From contig NZ_CADIJY010000014.1 of assembly GCF_902859735.1 (NCBI RefSeq), positions 54,799-118,798 on the forward strand: 64,000 nt of DNA, in the 5' to 3' direction. Both the position numbers and the translations under genes were made by a program. The DNA is from Achromobacter aegrifaciens (GTDB lineage: Bacteria; Pseudomonadota; Gammaproteobacteria; Burkholderiales; Burkholderiaceae_B). A model generated the notes under the pieces. It saw only the letters and a list, made by a program, of their open reading frames with translations, was not told the DNA's origin and ran no database searches. This document shows positions 17,150 to 26,335 of the stretch, piece by piece. Every line of letters starts with the position of its first letter. The first letter of the stretch is position 1.

Positions 17150-18304
17150 TCAGGCGGTCATGGCGCGCGCGATGATTTCCTTCATGATCTCGTTGGAGCC
17201 GCCGTAGATCTTGCCGACCCGCGCATCCGCGTACAGCCTGGCTATCGGGTATTCAAGCATGTAGCCGTAGCCGCCGTGCAATTGCAGGCATTCGTCGATC
17301 ACCTGGCAGTTCATCTGCGTGGTCCACCACTTGGCCATGGCCGCCGTGGACAGGTCCAGCGTGCCCGCCAGCTGGCGCTCGATGCAATCGTCGACGAAAC
17401 GCGCCGCAATGGTGGCGACTGTCTCGCACTCGGCCAGCTTGAAGCGCGTGTTCTGGAGTTCGATGAGCGCCTGGCCGAAGACCTGCCGGGTGCTCGCGTA
17501 GGCCAGGGTTTCCTCGATGGCGCGACGCATGGTGGCCACGGCGCCCACCGCGATCAGCAGCCGTTCGCGCGGCAGCTGCTGCATGAGCTGGGCGAAGCCG
17601 CGGCCCTCGACGCCACCCAGCAGGCAGTCCTCGCCCACGCGCGCGCCATCGAAGAACAGCTCCGCCGTGTCCAGGCTTTTCTGACCCAGCTTCTCCAGCA
17701 ACCGCCCGCGCCTGAAGCCCGGCAGGTCCTGCGTTTCCACCATGATCAGCGACACACCCCTGGCCCCCGCCTGGGGATCGGTCTTGGCGACCACGCAGAC
17801 CAGGTCCGCGTGCAAGCCGTTGGTGATGAAGGTCTTGGAGCCATTGAGGACATACTGCTCGCCCTGCTTGACGGCGGTGGTGCGCACGCTCTTCAGGTCG
17901 GACCCGGCTCCCGGCTCACTCATGGCGATGGCGCCCACCAGTTCGCCCGTGGCCATGCGTGGCAGCCACCGCCGCTTCTGCTCTTCCGTGCCGTAGTTCA
18001 GTATGTAATGCGCCAGGATGGCGCTGTGCACGTTGTTGCTGAAGCCGTGCACCATGGCGCGCGCCTGCTCCGCCGCCACGATGGCTTCGTGCGCGAAGTT
18101 GCCTCCGCCCCCGCCATAGGCCTCGGGCATGCTCACGCACAGCAGGCCCAACCGGCCCGCCTTGTTCCAGACCTCGCGGTCCGCGTGCTGCTGCTTGCGC
18201 CAGCGCTCTTCGTCGGGCACGAACTCCTTTTCGAAGAGGCGGCGCGTCGAATCCTGGAACAGCGTCAGGTCCGCATCCATCCAGCCTTGCCGTGGCGTGT
18301 CCAT
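17150..18304 (-). CDS. Acyl-CoA dehydrogenase, LCAD-like
   Basis: A 384-residue FAD enzyme that introduces the alpha-beta double bond in an acyl-CoA. Recognisable blocks are AMSEPGAGSDLKSVRTT, LNGSKTFITNG, the helix around LPRERLLIA and the C-terminal QLHGGYGYMLEYPIARLYAD. The site that carries the catalytic Glu in medium-chain enzymes (YEGT) reads IYGGSNEIMKE, as in mammalian LCAD, in which the base sits on another helix. The ATG at 18304 with AAAGGGG upstream is preferred to an in-frame TTG 18 bases earlier. It follows the SDR gene by 14 bases. Confidence 0.9.
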   Translation of the reverse strand: MDTPRQGWMDADLTLFQDSTRRLFEKEFVPDEERWRKQQHADREVWNKAGRLGLLCVSMPEAYGGGGGNFAHEAIVAAEQARAMVHGFSNNVHSAILAHYILNYGTEEQKRRWLPRMATGELVGAIAMSEPGAGSDLKSVRTTAVKQGEQYVLNGSKTFITNGLHADLVCVVAKTDPQAGARGVSLIMVETQDLPGFRRGRLLEKLGQKSLDTAELFFDGARVGEDCLLGGVEGRGFAQLMQQLPRERLLIAVGAVATMRRAIEETLAYASTRQVFGQALIELQNTRFKLAECETVATIAARFVDDCIERQLAGTLDLSTAAMAKWWTTQMNCQVIDECLQLHGGYGYMLEYPIARLYADARVGKIYGGSNEIMKEIIARAMTA

Positions 18305-18318
18305 AGCGCTTTCCCCTT

Positions 18319-19143
18319 TCAAGGACGGCCGCCGCCGACGACCAGGACCTGGCCGCTGACGTAGTTGGACTCGGGCAGGCAGAAAAGGTACACCGCACCT
18401 GCGGCTTCCGCCGGCGTGCCGGCGCGGCCGATGGGGATCAGGCTTTCGGCGTTCTTCAGCACTTGCGGATTGACGCCCACCTTGATCTGCCGGCCTTCGA
18501 TATCCAGCGTGGCATCACCGTCGGCCGGCGCTTCGGTCAGGCGCGTCTTGATCAGCCCGAAGGCCACGCTATTGACGTTTACCTTGTAGCGGCCCCATTC
18601 CTTGGCCAATGCGCGCGTCAGCCCGTTGATGCCGGCCTTGGCGGCCGAGTAGTTGGCCTGGCCGGCATTGCCCATGACTCCGGAAGTCGACGAGATGTTC
18701 ACGACCTTGCGGAACACTTCCCTGCCCTGTTCCGCTTCGGCCTTGGCCGCGACCCGGATGAAGCTGGAGGCCGCCCGCAGGATGCGGAACGGCGCGGACA
18801 GGTGCACCGCCAGGATCGCGTCCCATTGTTCGTCCGTCATCTTCTGGATCACGTTGTCCCAGGTGTAGCCGGCATTGTTGACGATGATGTCCAGGCCGCC
18901 ATAGGTGTCCACGGCGGTGCCGACGAAACGTTCGGCAAAGCCCGCTTCGATCACGCTGCCCGCGCAGGCCTGCGCCTGGCCGCCCGCCTTGCGGATCAGC
19001 GCCACGGTTTCTTCCGCAGGCCCCGCGTCCAGATCGTTCACCACCACGTTGGCGCCTTCGCGCGCCAGCTTCAGCGCAATCTCCTGCCCGATGCCGCGTC
19101 CCGCGCCCGAAACCAGCGCGACCTTGCCTTCCAATGTACCCAT
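18319..19143 (-). CDS. SDR-family oxidoreductase (3-hydroxyacyl-CoA dehydrogenase/FabG-like)
   Basis: A 274-residue short-chain dehydrogenase. The nucleotide-binding motif GAGRGIG is near residues 14-20, NNAG near 89-92, and the catalytic Ser, Tyr and Lys lie in VVNISSTSGVMGNAGQ and NYSAAKAG. The C-terminus ends in SGQVLVVGGGRP, the usual SDR end. In context it would oxidise the 3-hydroxyacyl-CoA made by the adjacent hydratase, although a reductive role is also possible. The start has an AGGAGAG site. It carries a somewhat long insert between the Tyr/Lys motif and the C-terminus, as in HSD17B4-type SDRs. Confidence 0.88.
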   Translation of the reverse strand: MGTLEGKVALVSGAGRGIGQEIALKLAREGANVVVNDLDAGPAEETVALIRKAGGQAQACAGSVIEAGFAERFVGTAVDTYGGLDIIVNNAGYTWDNVIQKMTDEQWDAILAVHLSAPFRILRAASSFIRVAAKAEAEQGREVFRKVVNISSTSGVMGNAGQANYSAAKAGINGLTRALAKEWGRYKVNVNSVAFGLIKTRLTEAPADGDATLDIEGRQIKVGVNPQVLKNAESLIPIGRAGTPAEAAGAVYLFCLPESNYVSGQVLVVGGGRP

Positions 19144-19162
19144 CGTTCTCTCCTTTCCTGGG

Positions 19163-19582
19163 CTACTGAATTGCCAGCACTGCCACGCCGCTCAGGCGCA
19201 GTTCGCCGGTCTGGCTGCGCGCATGCAGCTCCACCCGCAAGCGGGCTTCTCCCTGCGCTTCAAAGCGTTCCACCACGCTGCCGGAACAGCGGACCTCGTC
19301 ACCCACGTGCGTGATCGCCACGAAGCGCACGGCGTACTCGCGCAACGCCGATTGCGGCGCCCAGTTCGTCAGCAGCCGGGCCAGATAGGCAGCCGACAAC
19401 ATGCCGTGGGCGAAGACGTCGTCCATGCCGGCGGCTCGCGCGAAATCCAGGTCCACGTGTATCGCGTTGTGGTCGCCCGAGGCACCGCAATACAGCGCCA
19501 GCCCCAATCGGCTGATCGGCCCCGCGGTAAAACCGGGCAGCTCGTCGCCGGCCCTGGCGTCATGATTCATGGCCGCAGTCAT
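19163..19582 (-). CDS. MaoC-like (R)-specific enoyl-CoA hydratase, catalytic subunit
   Basis: A 139-residue single hot-dog-fold protein. It contains the hydratase-2 motif SGDHNAIHVD (about residues 35-44, with the Asp and His of the active site) followed by FARAAGMDDVFAHGM. It would add water to a trans-2-enoyl-CoA. The neighbouring 147-residue protein has the same fold but lacks the Asp/His motif, so the two probably form a heteromeric hydratase. The first ATG has AGGAGA 7 bases upstream; a second ATG four codons in is possible. Confidence 0.85.
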   Translation of the reverse strand: MTAAMNHDARAGDELPGFTAGPISRLGLALYCGASGDHNAIHVDLDFARAAGMDDVFAHGMLSAAYLARLLTNWAPQSALREYAVRFVAITHVGDEVRCSGSVVERFEAQGEARLRVELHARSQTGELRLSGVAVLAIQ

Positions 19583-19591
19583 TCCTGTCTC

Positions 19592-20035
19592 CTAGGCGTT
19601 ACGCACGACGGTCGTCGCGCGCAGTTCGGCGACCAGGCGCCCCGCGGCGTCGGTCACCCGGGTTTCGCGCACGACGAACTCCAGCGCGCCGCCCTTCTTG
19701 GCGTAGATGTCGGCGATGCGCGGTTCAAAGCGCAATTCGTCGCCGGCATGCGCCATGGCGTGGTAGACGAACCCCTGTTCGCCGTGCAGCACCCGCGCTA
19801 TGTCTATGCCCAGCAGTTCACGCATGGCTGCGGGCCGGGGGCTGTCCATTTCCAGGCAGAAGAAGAAGGTCGGCGGCACCGGCAGTCCCGGGTAGCCGGC
19901 TGCTCGCGCGGCGGCTTCGTCGGTGTAGACCGGGTCGTCCTGGCCGGTGGCCTTCGCGAAGAAGCGCAGGCGGCCTGCCTCCACGGTCGCGTTGAACGCC
20001 GGCAAGGCGGCGCCGATATGGCTGGTATCGAGCAT
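19592..20035 (-). CDS. FAS1-like/MaoC N-terminal hot-dog protein, partner subunit
   Basis: A 147-residue protein like the N-terminal MaoC-type dehydratase domain (FAS1_DH region). It shows the family pattern AKATGQDDPVYTDEAAARAA followed by GLPVPPTFFF. At the position of the catalytic Asp-x4-His it reads DDPVYTD with no His, so it is expected to be non-catalytic. It is adjacent to the intact MaoC gene, 9 bases apart. Heteromeric hydratases of this type (for example ChsH1-ChsH2 of mycobacteria) pair one catalytic and one substrate-binding subunit. Start has an AGGAGA site. Confidence 0.8.
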   Translation of the reverse strand: MLDTSHIGAALPAFNATVEAGRLRFFAKATGQDDPVYTDEAAARAAGYPGLPVPPTFFFCLEMDSPRPAAMRELLGIDIARVLHGEQGFVYHAMAHAGDELRFEPRIADIYAKKGGALEFVVRETRVTDAAGRLVAELRATTVVRNA

Positions 20036-20045
20036 TGCGTTCTCC

Positions 20046-21230
20046 TCAGGCCGCCTGGTACAGCGTCACCACGCAGGCGCCGCCCAGTCCCAGGTTGTGC
20101 TGCAGCGCCAGCCTGGCGCCTTCGACCTGGCGCAAGTCCGCCTGGCCTCGCAGTTGCCACACCAGCTCGGTGCACTGCGCCAAGCCGGTTGCGCCCAGCG
20201 GATGGCCCTTGGACAGCAAGCCGCCGGATGGATTGGTCACGACCTTGCCGCCGTAGGTGTTGTCGCCTTCCAGGATGAACTTCTCGGCGCTGCCCTCGGG
20301 CGTCAGGCGCAGGCCTTCGTAGGTGATCAGCTCGTTGGCGGTGAAGCAGTCGTGCAGCTCGACCACGTCCACGTCGTCAGGGCCGATACCGGCGGCCTCA
20401 TAAACTTGGTCGGCTGCGGCCCGCGTCATGTCAAAGCCCACCACTTTGCGCATGTCGCCAGCGCCGAAGGTGGACGGCGTGTCCGTCGTCATGGCCTGCG
20501 CGGCAATGCTGACGGCGGGCGCCAGGCCGTGGCGGCGCGCGAACTCGTCCGAACACAGGATGGCGGCCGCCGCGCCGCAGGTCGGCGGGCAGCATTGCAG
20601 GCGCGTCAGCGGATCGAAGATCATGGGCGCGGACAGCACCTCGTCCAGCGTGACCGGCTGGCGGAACACGGCGTAAGGATTGCGCGCGGCATGCTGGCGC
20701 GCCTTGACCGCGATGCGGGCGAAGACGTCGGCGCCGATGCCGTGCTCCTTCATGTAGTCGCGGCCCGCGCCGCCGAAGAACTGGGCGGCGCGCGGCTTGG
20801 CCGTGTCATAGCCCTGCATTTCGCTCATCGCCAGGACGAAGTCCTGCAGTGGCGACGGGCGGTCCTCGTACACGCCTTTCAGCGCGCCAGGCACCATCTG
20901 TTCGAAGCCCACCGCCAGGGCGCACTCCACCGCCCCGCTTTCCACCGCCTGCCGCGCCAGAAACAGGGCCGACGAACCGCTTGCGCAATTGTTGTTGACG
21001 TTGAACACCGGAATGCCGCTCAGCCCCACGCCGTAGACCACCGCCTGGCCAGCGGTCGAATCGCCGTAGACATAGCCGGCGTAGGCCTGCTGGACCGCGT
21101 CGTATTGCAGCCCCGCGTCCCGCAGGGCCTGGCGCACGGCGCTCGCGCCCATCACGGTATATGCCTCGCTGGCGCCGGGCTTGCTGAAAGGAATCATGCC
21201 GACCCCTGCAACCCATACTTTCCGATTCAT
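20046..21230 (-). CDS. SCP2-type thiolase/lipid-transfer protein
   Basis: A 394-residue thiolase-superfamily enzyme of the sterol-carrier/lipid-transfer branch. The nucleophilic Cys is Cys82 in VNNNCASGSSALF, and the C-terminal catalytic region contains HDCFTANELITYEG and GGLLSKGHPLGATGLAQ with the conserved His. It would cleave a 3-ketoacyl-CoA, or in this branch possibly act as an aldolase/thiolase on branched substrates. Its ATG overlaps the stop of the upstream ligase (ATGA), with GGAGAG as ribosome site. Confidence 0.87.
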   Translation of the reverse strand: MNRKVWVAGVGMIPFSKPGASEAYTVMGASAVRQALRDAGLQYDAVQQAYAGYVYGDSTAGQAVVYGVGLSGIPVFNVNNNCASGSSALFLARQAVESGAVECALAVGFEQMVPGALKGVYEDRPSPLQDFVLAMSEMQGYDTAKPRAAQFFGGAGRDYMKEHGIGADVFARIAVKARQHAARNPYAVFRQPVTLDEVLSAPMIFDPLTRLQCCPPTCGAAAAILCSDEFARRHGLAPAVSIAAQAMTTDTPSTFGAGDMRKVVGFDMTRAAADQVYEAAGIGPDDVDVVELHDCFTANELITYEGLRLTPEGSAEKFILEGDNTYGGKVVTNPSGGLLSKGHPLGATGLAQCTELVWQLRGQADLRQVEGARLALQHNLGLGGACVVTLYQAA

Positions 21231-22759
21231 GTCTGACTCTCCTGATGAGCGGGCGCGGCGACGGCCGCGCGCCTGGATTCATGGTCTTGTCTCAGCACGG
21301 ACTTCAGCACCTTGCCGGCGGCCGACATGGGCAATTCGCTGAGGAACTCGTAGGTCTTGGGACATTTGTAGGCGGCAAGCTGCAGGCGGCAATGCCTGTC
21401 CAGGGCGTCGGCGTCGGCGGCCATGCCTGGATGCGGCACGATTACCGCGTGCACAGCCTCGCCCCAACGCGCGTGCGCCACGCCGATGACCGCGCAGCGC
21501 GCCACCAGCGCGTGGCGGGCCAGCACGCCTTCCACTTCAGCGCCGTAAACGTTTTCGCCGCCACTGACGATCATGTCCTTGAGGCGGTCGACGATGTACA
21601 GGTATCCATCCTCGTCCTGGCGGGCTGCGTCGCCCGTCAGCAACCAGTCCCCGTCGAACGCGCGACGCGTTTCTTCAGGCCGGTTCCAGTAACCCTGCAT
21701 CACCATGGGCCCGCGCACCGACAGCTCGCCAACGGCGCCGGGCGCCGCCTCGCTGCCATCGGGCGCGAGAATGCGCGTCTCCACGCCTACCGCAGGCCGT
21801 CCCGCCGAGTCGGTGCGCGCGCCGCCCTGGCGCACGTCTGCATTGATAGCGACGGTGGCGGCGGTTTCGGTCATGCCGTAGGCATGCACGAACTCTGCTT
21901 GCGGAAAGGCCGCCAGCGCCCGGTCAAGCAACGCCCGGGAAATCGGCGAGGCGCCCCAGATCACGCGCCGCACGCCGTCCAGCCGGTACTGCGCGAATCC
22001 GGGTTCGTCCAGCAGCATCTGGATCATGCTGGGCACCAGCAGCACTTCGGTTACGCCGTCGTCCTGCAGGGCCTGCAACACCGCGCGGGGCTGGAAGCCG
22101 CGCTGGACCGCCACCGATGCGCCCGCGACAAACTGTCCGATCAATCGACCCAATCCGGCAACATGGAATAGCGGCGCGACCAGCAGGGTGCGGCTGTCGG
22201 GCGGCGTGGGGACCGTAGCCATCCTGGCCACCGCAGCGCTCCAGAGGTTCGCGTGCGTCAGCATGGCGCCCTTGGGCGCGCCGGTCGTGCCGCCGGTAAA
22301 GAGGATCGCGGCCAGCGCGTCGCCGCCCGCACGGACATCGTCCAGCGGCGCGGCCGCGGCGGCGTGCGCTTCCAGCACGTCGGCGGACAGCGGCTGCGTG
22401 CTGGCAGGAACGTCCACATCGGCCATGCGCGGGGCCATGGTCTCGTCCACCAACAGCAGGCGCGGACTGCAGTCGGCCAGTGCCTGCGCAAGCTCCGGGC
22501 AGCTCCAGCGCGTGTTCAAAGGCAGCACGGCCGCCCCCAGCCACCAGCACGCCAGGATCCACGACACATAGTCCGCGCCGTTCGCGCCCCAGAACGCTAC
22601 GCGATCGCCCGGCAGCACGCCATGGCCGCGCAGCACGGCGGCCTTGCGCGCGGTCCAATCGATCAGCGCCGCGTAGGTCCAGCGCCGTGCGTCTTCGCAC
22701 AGCGCGATCTTGCCGGGGTGCAGCCGGCCTGCACGATGCAGGCCTTGTGTCAGATACAT
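21227..22759 (-). CDS. AMP-dependent acyl-CoA ligase (first gene of acyl-CoA cluster)
   Basis: A 510-residue adenylate-forming ligase. Motifs are ILFTGGTTGAPKGAMLTHAN, YGMTETAATVAI, LTGDAARQDEDGYLYIVDR, SGGENVYGAEVE and the C-terminal PMSAAGKVLKSVLR with the catalytic Lys. The A3 motif has FTGGTTG in place of the more common YTSGTTG. The start follows an AGGAGA site. It opens a seven-gene minus-strand cluster that supplies activation, desaturation, hydration, oxidation and thiolysis, so it probably catalyses the entry step. Confidence 0.88.
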   Translation of the reverse strand: MYLTQGLHRAGRLHPGKIALCEDARRWTYAALIDWTARKAAVLRGHGVLPGDRVAFWGANGADYVSWILACWWLGAAVLPLNTRWSCPELAQALADCSPRLLLVDETMAPRMADVDVPASTQPLSADVLEAHAAAAAPLDDVRAGGDALAAILFTGGTTGAPKGAMLTHANLWSAAVARMATVPTPPDSRTLLVAPLFHVAGLGRLIGQFVAGASVAVQRGFQPRAVLQALQDDGVTEVLLVPSMIQMLLDEPGFAQYRLDGVRRVIWGASPISRALLDRALAAFPQAEFVHAYGMTETAATVAINADVRQGGARTDSAGRPAVGVETRILAPDGSEAAPGAVGELSVRGPMVMQGYWNRPEETRRAFDGDWLLTGDAARQDEDGYLYIVDRLKDMIVSGGENVYGAEVEGVLARHALVARCAVIGVAHARWGEAVHAVIVPHPGMAADADALDRHCRLQLAAYKCPKTYEFLSELPMSAAGKVLKSVLRQDHESRRAAVAAPAHQESQT

Positions 22760-22866
22760 GGTGCTCGTCTCCTGCGGCGCCGTGCTCCTTGCGCGGAACA
22801 GCGTGCGTTCGTCCTCGAGCCCCTAGCTTCCTCCTTGGGGCCGGATCGCGGCAATGGCCGCAGGCG

Positions 22867-23916
22867 TCAAACCGATAGGCGAAAAGTGTCAGCGGCTTGC
22901 CGGCCTTCGGGGCCGCAGACCAGGCGGTTGCGGCGGTATTCTCCCGGCGACACGCCGGTCCATTTCTTGAAGGCGCGGTGGAAGGTGCTGGGTTCGGAAA
23001 AGCCCAGACGCTCGGCGATATCCATCAGGGATAGATCGTGGCGGCCCAGATATTCGACTGCGGCATCGCGCCGCAAGTCATCCTTCAGGGCCTGGAAGCC
23101 CTGCCCCTCTTCACGCAAGTGCCGCCGCAGCGTCTGCGGCGTCATCGCCAGTTGCGCGCTGACCTGGATCAGCGACGGCAACTCCCTGGACAGATCGTTG
23201 CGCAACAGGCGGCGGATGCGATCGGTCAGGGTGGTGCGGTCCTGGTACTTCACCAACAGGTCGAACGGCGCATTGGCCAGAAACGGCTTGAGCGTCTGTT
23301 CGTTCTGCACCACCGGCAAGGCCAGCCAGCGCGACTCCAGCCACAGGCCCGTCACCGGCTGGCCATAGCGCACCGGCGCGTAGAACAGCCTGTGCGCATC
23401 GGCGCTGCGTGCGCCGCTGCTGTAGTCCACGCCCAGGATGGGAATGCGCCGCGCCGCCAGCCAGTTGGCCACGCCCAGCGTGAAGAATAGAAAGGAGCGT
23501 TCGCCATACCAGCGCGCACAGCTGCTGGGCGCGCGCGAGTCGAGCACGATGCGCGCCCGCTCGCCACTCACGCACAAGCGGGCGGTGAAATCCCGCAGCA
23601 CGCCGTGGTAGTAGCGGAACGCCACGCGCAGCGCCTGCCCCACCGTGTCTTCCCGCAGCGCGAGCCGGCAGGCATGGTCGAACGCCCCCATGGGAACCGG
23701 ATGCTGGCCCATGCCCAGGAAGTCGTCCCGGGTGGCTCGGCGCAGCGTCCGCATGATCTGTGCGAGCTGCGCCTGCGATACCCGCGCCATCGGCGCCTGC
23801 AGCAGGGACGGCGGCACGCCGGCGCGCGTCAGGACCCGGTCCACGTCCACGCCCCGGCTGCGCGCGCCTTGCAGGATCTGGGCGATATGTCCCACGGCGA
23901 TGGTGTGATGGGTCAT
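22867..23916 (-). CDS. AraC-family transcriptional regulator (ArgR/OruR-like)
   Basis: A 349-residue regulator with an N-terminal Arabinose_bd-type ligand domain (about residues 20-200) and a C-terminal AraC helix-turn-helix pair (about 250-335, AAVEYLGRHDLSLMDIAERL and FSEPSTFHRAFKKWTG). The ATG at 23916 (MTHHTIAVGHIAQ) was chosen; the reading frame extends 32 codons further up only through a TTG. It lies just upstream of the acyl-CoA gene cluster in the same orientation and is divergent from a CoA-transferase gene, so it may control either or both in response to a fatty acid or similar acid. Confidence 0.85.
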   Translation of the reverse strand: MTHHTIAVGHIAQILQGARSRGVDVDRVLTRAGVPPSLLQAPMARVSQAQLAQIMRTLRRATRDDFLGMGQHPVPMGAFDHACRLALREDTVGQALRVAFRYYHGVLRDFTARLCVSGERARIVLDSRAPSSCARWYGERSFLFFTLGVANWLAARRIPILGVDYSSGARSADAHRLFYAPVRYGQPVTGLWLESRWLALPVVQNEQTLKPFLANAPFDLLVKYQDRTTLTDRIRRLLRNDLSRELPSLIQVSAQLAMTPQTLRRHLREEGQGFQALKDDLRRDAAVEYLGRHDLSLMDIAERLGFSEPSTFHRAFKKWTGVSPGEYRRNRLVCGPEGRQAADTFRLSV

Positions 23917-24106
23917 GAGGATATCCAGCGGCCGGCGTACGCCGATGGATCGATGGTAGCCAAAGCCTGCGCGCACAGGAATGGCCGGCGTGAGCATTCT
24001 CGCCAAGCGCAATCAGCGAATCCGCCATTGGTCAGCCGGAAAGCCGCGCCTAGACTGGCCCGAGCCCCGAATGGGCATGCCACTTCGTATTTACGGGAGT
24101 CCCTCT

Positions 24107-25276
24107 TTGGATACACCGAACACCGCCCCGCTCGCGGGCGTCAGGATCCTGGATCTGTCGCGGCTGCTGCCCGGCCCGTTGGGCGCGCAATACCTGGCCG
24201 ACCTGGGTGCCGACGTCATCAAGATCGAGGATACGCAGGCGGGCGATTATGCGCCGCCGCCCCTGCGCGCCATCTGCAACCGCAACAAGCGCGGGTTGCG
24301 GCTGGATCTCAAGCATCCCGAGGGACAGGCGGCGCTGGCCGCGCTGGCGCGCGGCGCGGACGTGGTGATCGAGAGTTTCCGTCCAGGCGTGGCCGCGCGG
24401 CTGCAGGCCGACTACGCCACCCTGGCGCGCCACAATCCCCGGCTGGTCTACTGCAGCATCACGGGCTACGGACAGGACGGTCCGCAGCGCGACGCCGCCG
24501 GCCACGACCTGAACTATGCGGCCTGCGCCGGTGTCGCCGACCAGATGGGCTGCGGGCCCGATCTGCCGGCGCTGTCGAACCTGCCCGTGGCCGACATACT
24601 TGGAGGTTCGCTTACGGCGGTAATGGGCATCCTGGCCGCGCTGTACGACGCCCAGCGCAGCGGGCGCGGACGGTACATCGATATCGCCATTGCCGACGGC
24701 CTGCTGGCCGGCGCCGTCGTGCCGCTGGCCACGCTCAATGCCCGCGGCGACACGCGGCCGGCGGGCGCAGATACCCTGTCCGGCGGGCTGGCATGCTATG
24801 GCCAGTACCGCGCCGCGGACGGGCGCTATCTGGCGGTCGCCGCGCTGGAGCTGAAATTCTGGCAAACGCTGTGCCGGCGGCTGGATCGCCCCGACCTGGC
24901 GCCGCTGCATCGCGACGGCGACGCGGCGCAGCAGGCGCGCGTGCGCCGCGAATTGCAGCAGATCTTCGGATCCCGGCCGCTGGCGCATTGGCTGGAACTG
25001 TTTGAAGGCGCCGACTGCTGCGTGTCGCCCGTGCTCAAGCTGGCGGAGGGCCTGACGCATCCGCAGTTCGTCGCCCGCGGCATGCCGCTGCAGACCGAGC
25101 ATCCGGTCTATGGCCGTAACACCCATGTGGCCAGCCCGGTGAAGATGTCGGGCTTCCAGTTCGCCATACATCGCCAGGCTCCGCTGCCGGGCGAACACAC
25201 CGATCAGATCCTGCGCGAGGCCGGCTACAGCGAGCCGGACGTCGCCAGCCTGATCGGGCGCGGCATTGCGCTGTAG
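24107..25276 (+). CDS. Class III (CaiB/BaiF) CoA transferase
   Basis: A 389-residue family III CoA transferase that would move CoA between acyl-CoA and a free acid. The N-terminus reads PLAGVRILDLSRLLPGPL, and the conserved Asp region is GHDLNYAACAGVADQMG. I chose the TTG at 24107 because GGGAG lies 7 bases upstream and the protein then begins at the family's usual position; an ATG at 24071 would add 12 residues. It is followed after 58 bases by a Bug-type solute-binding protein gene. Confidence 0.85.
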   Translation: MDTPNTAPLAGVRILDLSRLLPGPLGAQYLADLGADVIKIEDTQAGDYAPPPLRAICNRNKRGLRLDLKHPEGQAALAALARGADVVIESFRPGVAARLQADYATLARHNPRLVYCSITGYGQDGPQRDAAGHDLNYAACAGVADQMGCGPDLPALSNLPVADILGGSLTAVMGILAALYDAQRSGRGRYIDIAIADGLLAGAVVPLATLNARGDTRPAGADTLSGGLACYGQYRAADGRYLAVAALELKFWQTLCRRLDRPDLAPLHRDGDAAQQARVRRELQQIFGSRPLAHWLELFEGADCCVSPVLKLAEGLTHPQFVARGMPLQTEHPVYGRNTHVASPVKMSGFQFAIHRQAPLPGEHTDQILREAGYSEPDVASLIGRGIAL

Positions 25277-25334
25277 GCACATACGGCCAGCCCCGCCCGC
25301 CACCCAAGCGACCATAACCAGGACGGAGACAATC

Positions 25335-26327
25335 ATGAAAGATCCACATCGCAGCCTTCCCTCGCCCCTGCGCCGCAGCCTGCTCAAGCTGGGTGCGGCC
25401 TTGCCCGCCACGCTGGCCTTGCCGCGTCAGGCCAGCGCCTCGGGCTTTCCGGCCCGCCCCGTCACGCTCATCGTGCCGTTTCCGGCGGGCGGCGCGACGG
25501 ACACCCAGATGCGCGCGCTGGCGATCGCTGCCTCGCGCGAACTGGGCCAGACGGTCGTGATTGCCAACCGGCCAGGCGCAGGCGGCACGCTGGGCCCGGC
25601 GGCCATGGCGCAGACCGCCGCACCCGACGGCTATACCGTGTCGGTGGTGGTAGGCACGCTGTTCCGCTACCCCTTTCTGCAGCAGGTCAACTACGACCCG
25701 CTCAAGGACTTCACCTACGTCGCCTGCATGACCGCCTACTCGTACGCCATCGTGGTGCGCGAGGACGCGCCCTGGCGCACGCTGGACGAAATGATTGCCG
25801 ACGCGCGCGCGCATCCCGACAAGATCAGCTACGGCGGCACCGGCACCGGCGGCTCGGGGCGCATCGCGATCGAGCGCCTGTCGCGGCTGACGAACACGCG
25901 CTTCAATTTCATCCCCTACAAGGGCGCGGCCGAAGAGACCACCGCGCTGCTGGGCGGCCATATCCAGATGATCTCGGATGCAGGCTGGGGGCCGATGATA
26001 GACACCGGCAAGGCGCGCTTGCTCGCGGTGTTGGGTGAAACCCGCGCCAAACGCGTGCCCGACGTGCCCACGCTGACGGAACTGGGCTATCCCATCGTCG
26101 CGGCCAATCCAGTCGGCATCGCCGGACCGAAGGGCATGGATCCCGAGGTCACGCGCATTTTGCAGCAGGCATTCCACCGCGCGTCCCGCGATCCGGAATA
26201 CAACCGCGCGCTGGAAACCGCCGACCAGCCGCACATGCTGATGGACAGCGCCGCCTACACCGACTTCGCGGTCCGGCAGGTCGCGGAAGAAAAGAGATTC
26301 GTGGCCGAACTGGGCCTGAAGACGTAG
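25335..26327 (+). CDS. Bug-family (TctC-like) periplasmic solute-binding protein
   Basis: A 330-residue tripartite tricarboxylate transporter receptor. Its N-terminus LRRSLLKLGAALPATLALP ending in ASA resembles a twin-arginine signal. Family blocks include VTLIVPFPAGGATDTQMR, VIANRPGAGGTLG and IPYKGAAEETTALLGG. No membrane components (TctA/TctB) are nearby, so it is an orphan receptor as is common in Bordetella and Achromobacter. The ATG has GGACGGAG upstream; it follows the CoA transferase gene, suggesting uptake of the acid handled by that enzyme. It ends 8 bases before the convergent LysR gene. Confidence 0.9.
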   Translation: MKDPHRSLPSPLRRSLLKLGAALPATLALPRQASASGFPARPVTLIVPFPAGGATDTQMRALAIAASRELGQTVVIANRPGAGGTLGPAAMAQTAAPDGYTVSVVVGTLFRYPFLQQVNYDPLKDFTYVACMTAYSYAIVVREDAPWRTLDEMIADARAHPDKISYGGTGTGGSGRIAIERLSRLTNTRFNFIPYKGAAEETTALLGGHIQMISDAGWGPMIDTGKARLLAVLGETRAKRVPDVPTLTELGYPIVAANPVGIAGPKGMDPEVTRILQQAFHRASRDPEYNRALETADQPHMLMDSAAYTDFAVRQVAEEKRFVAELGLKT

Positions 26328-26335
26328 CCGCGACC

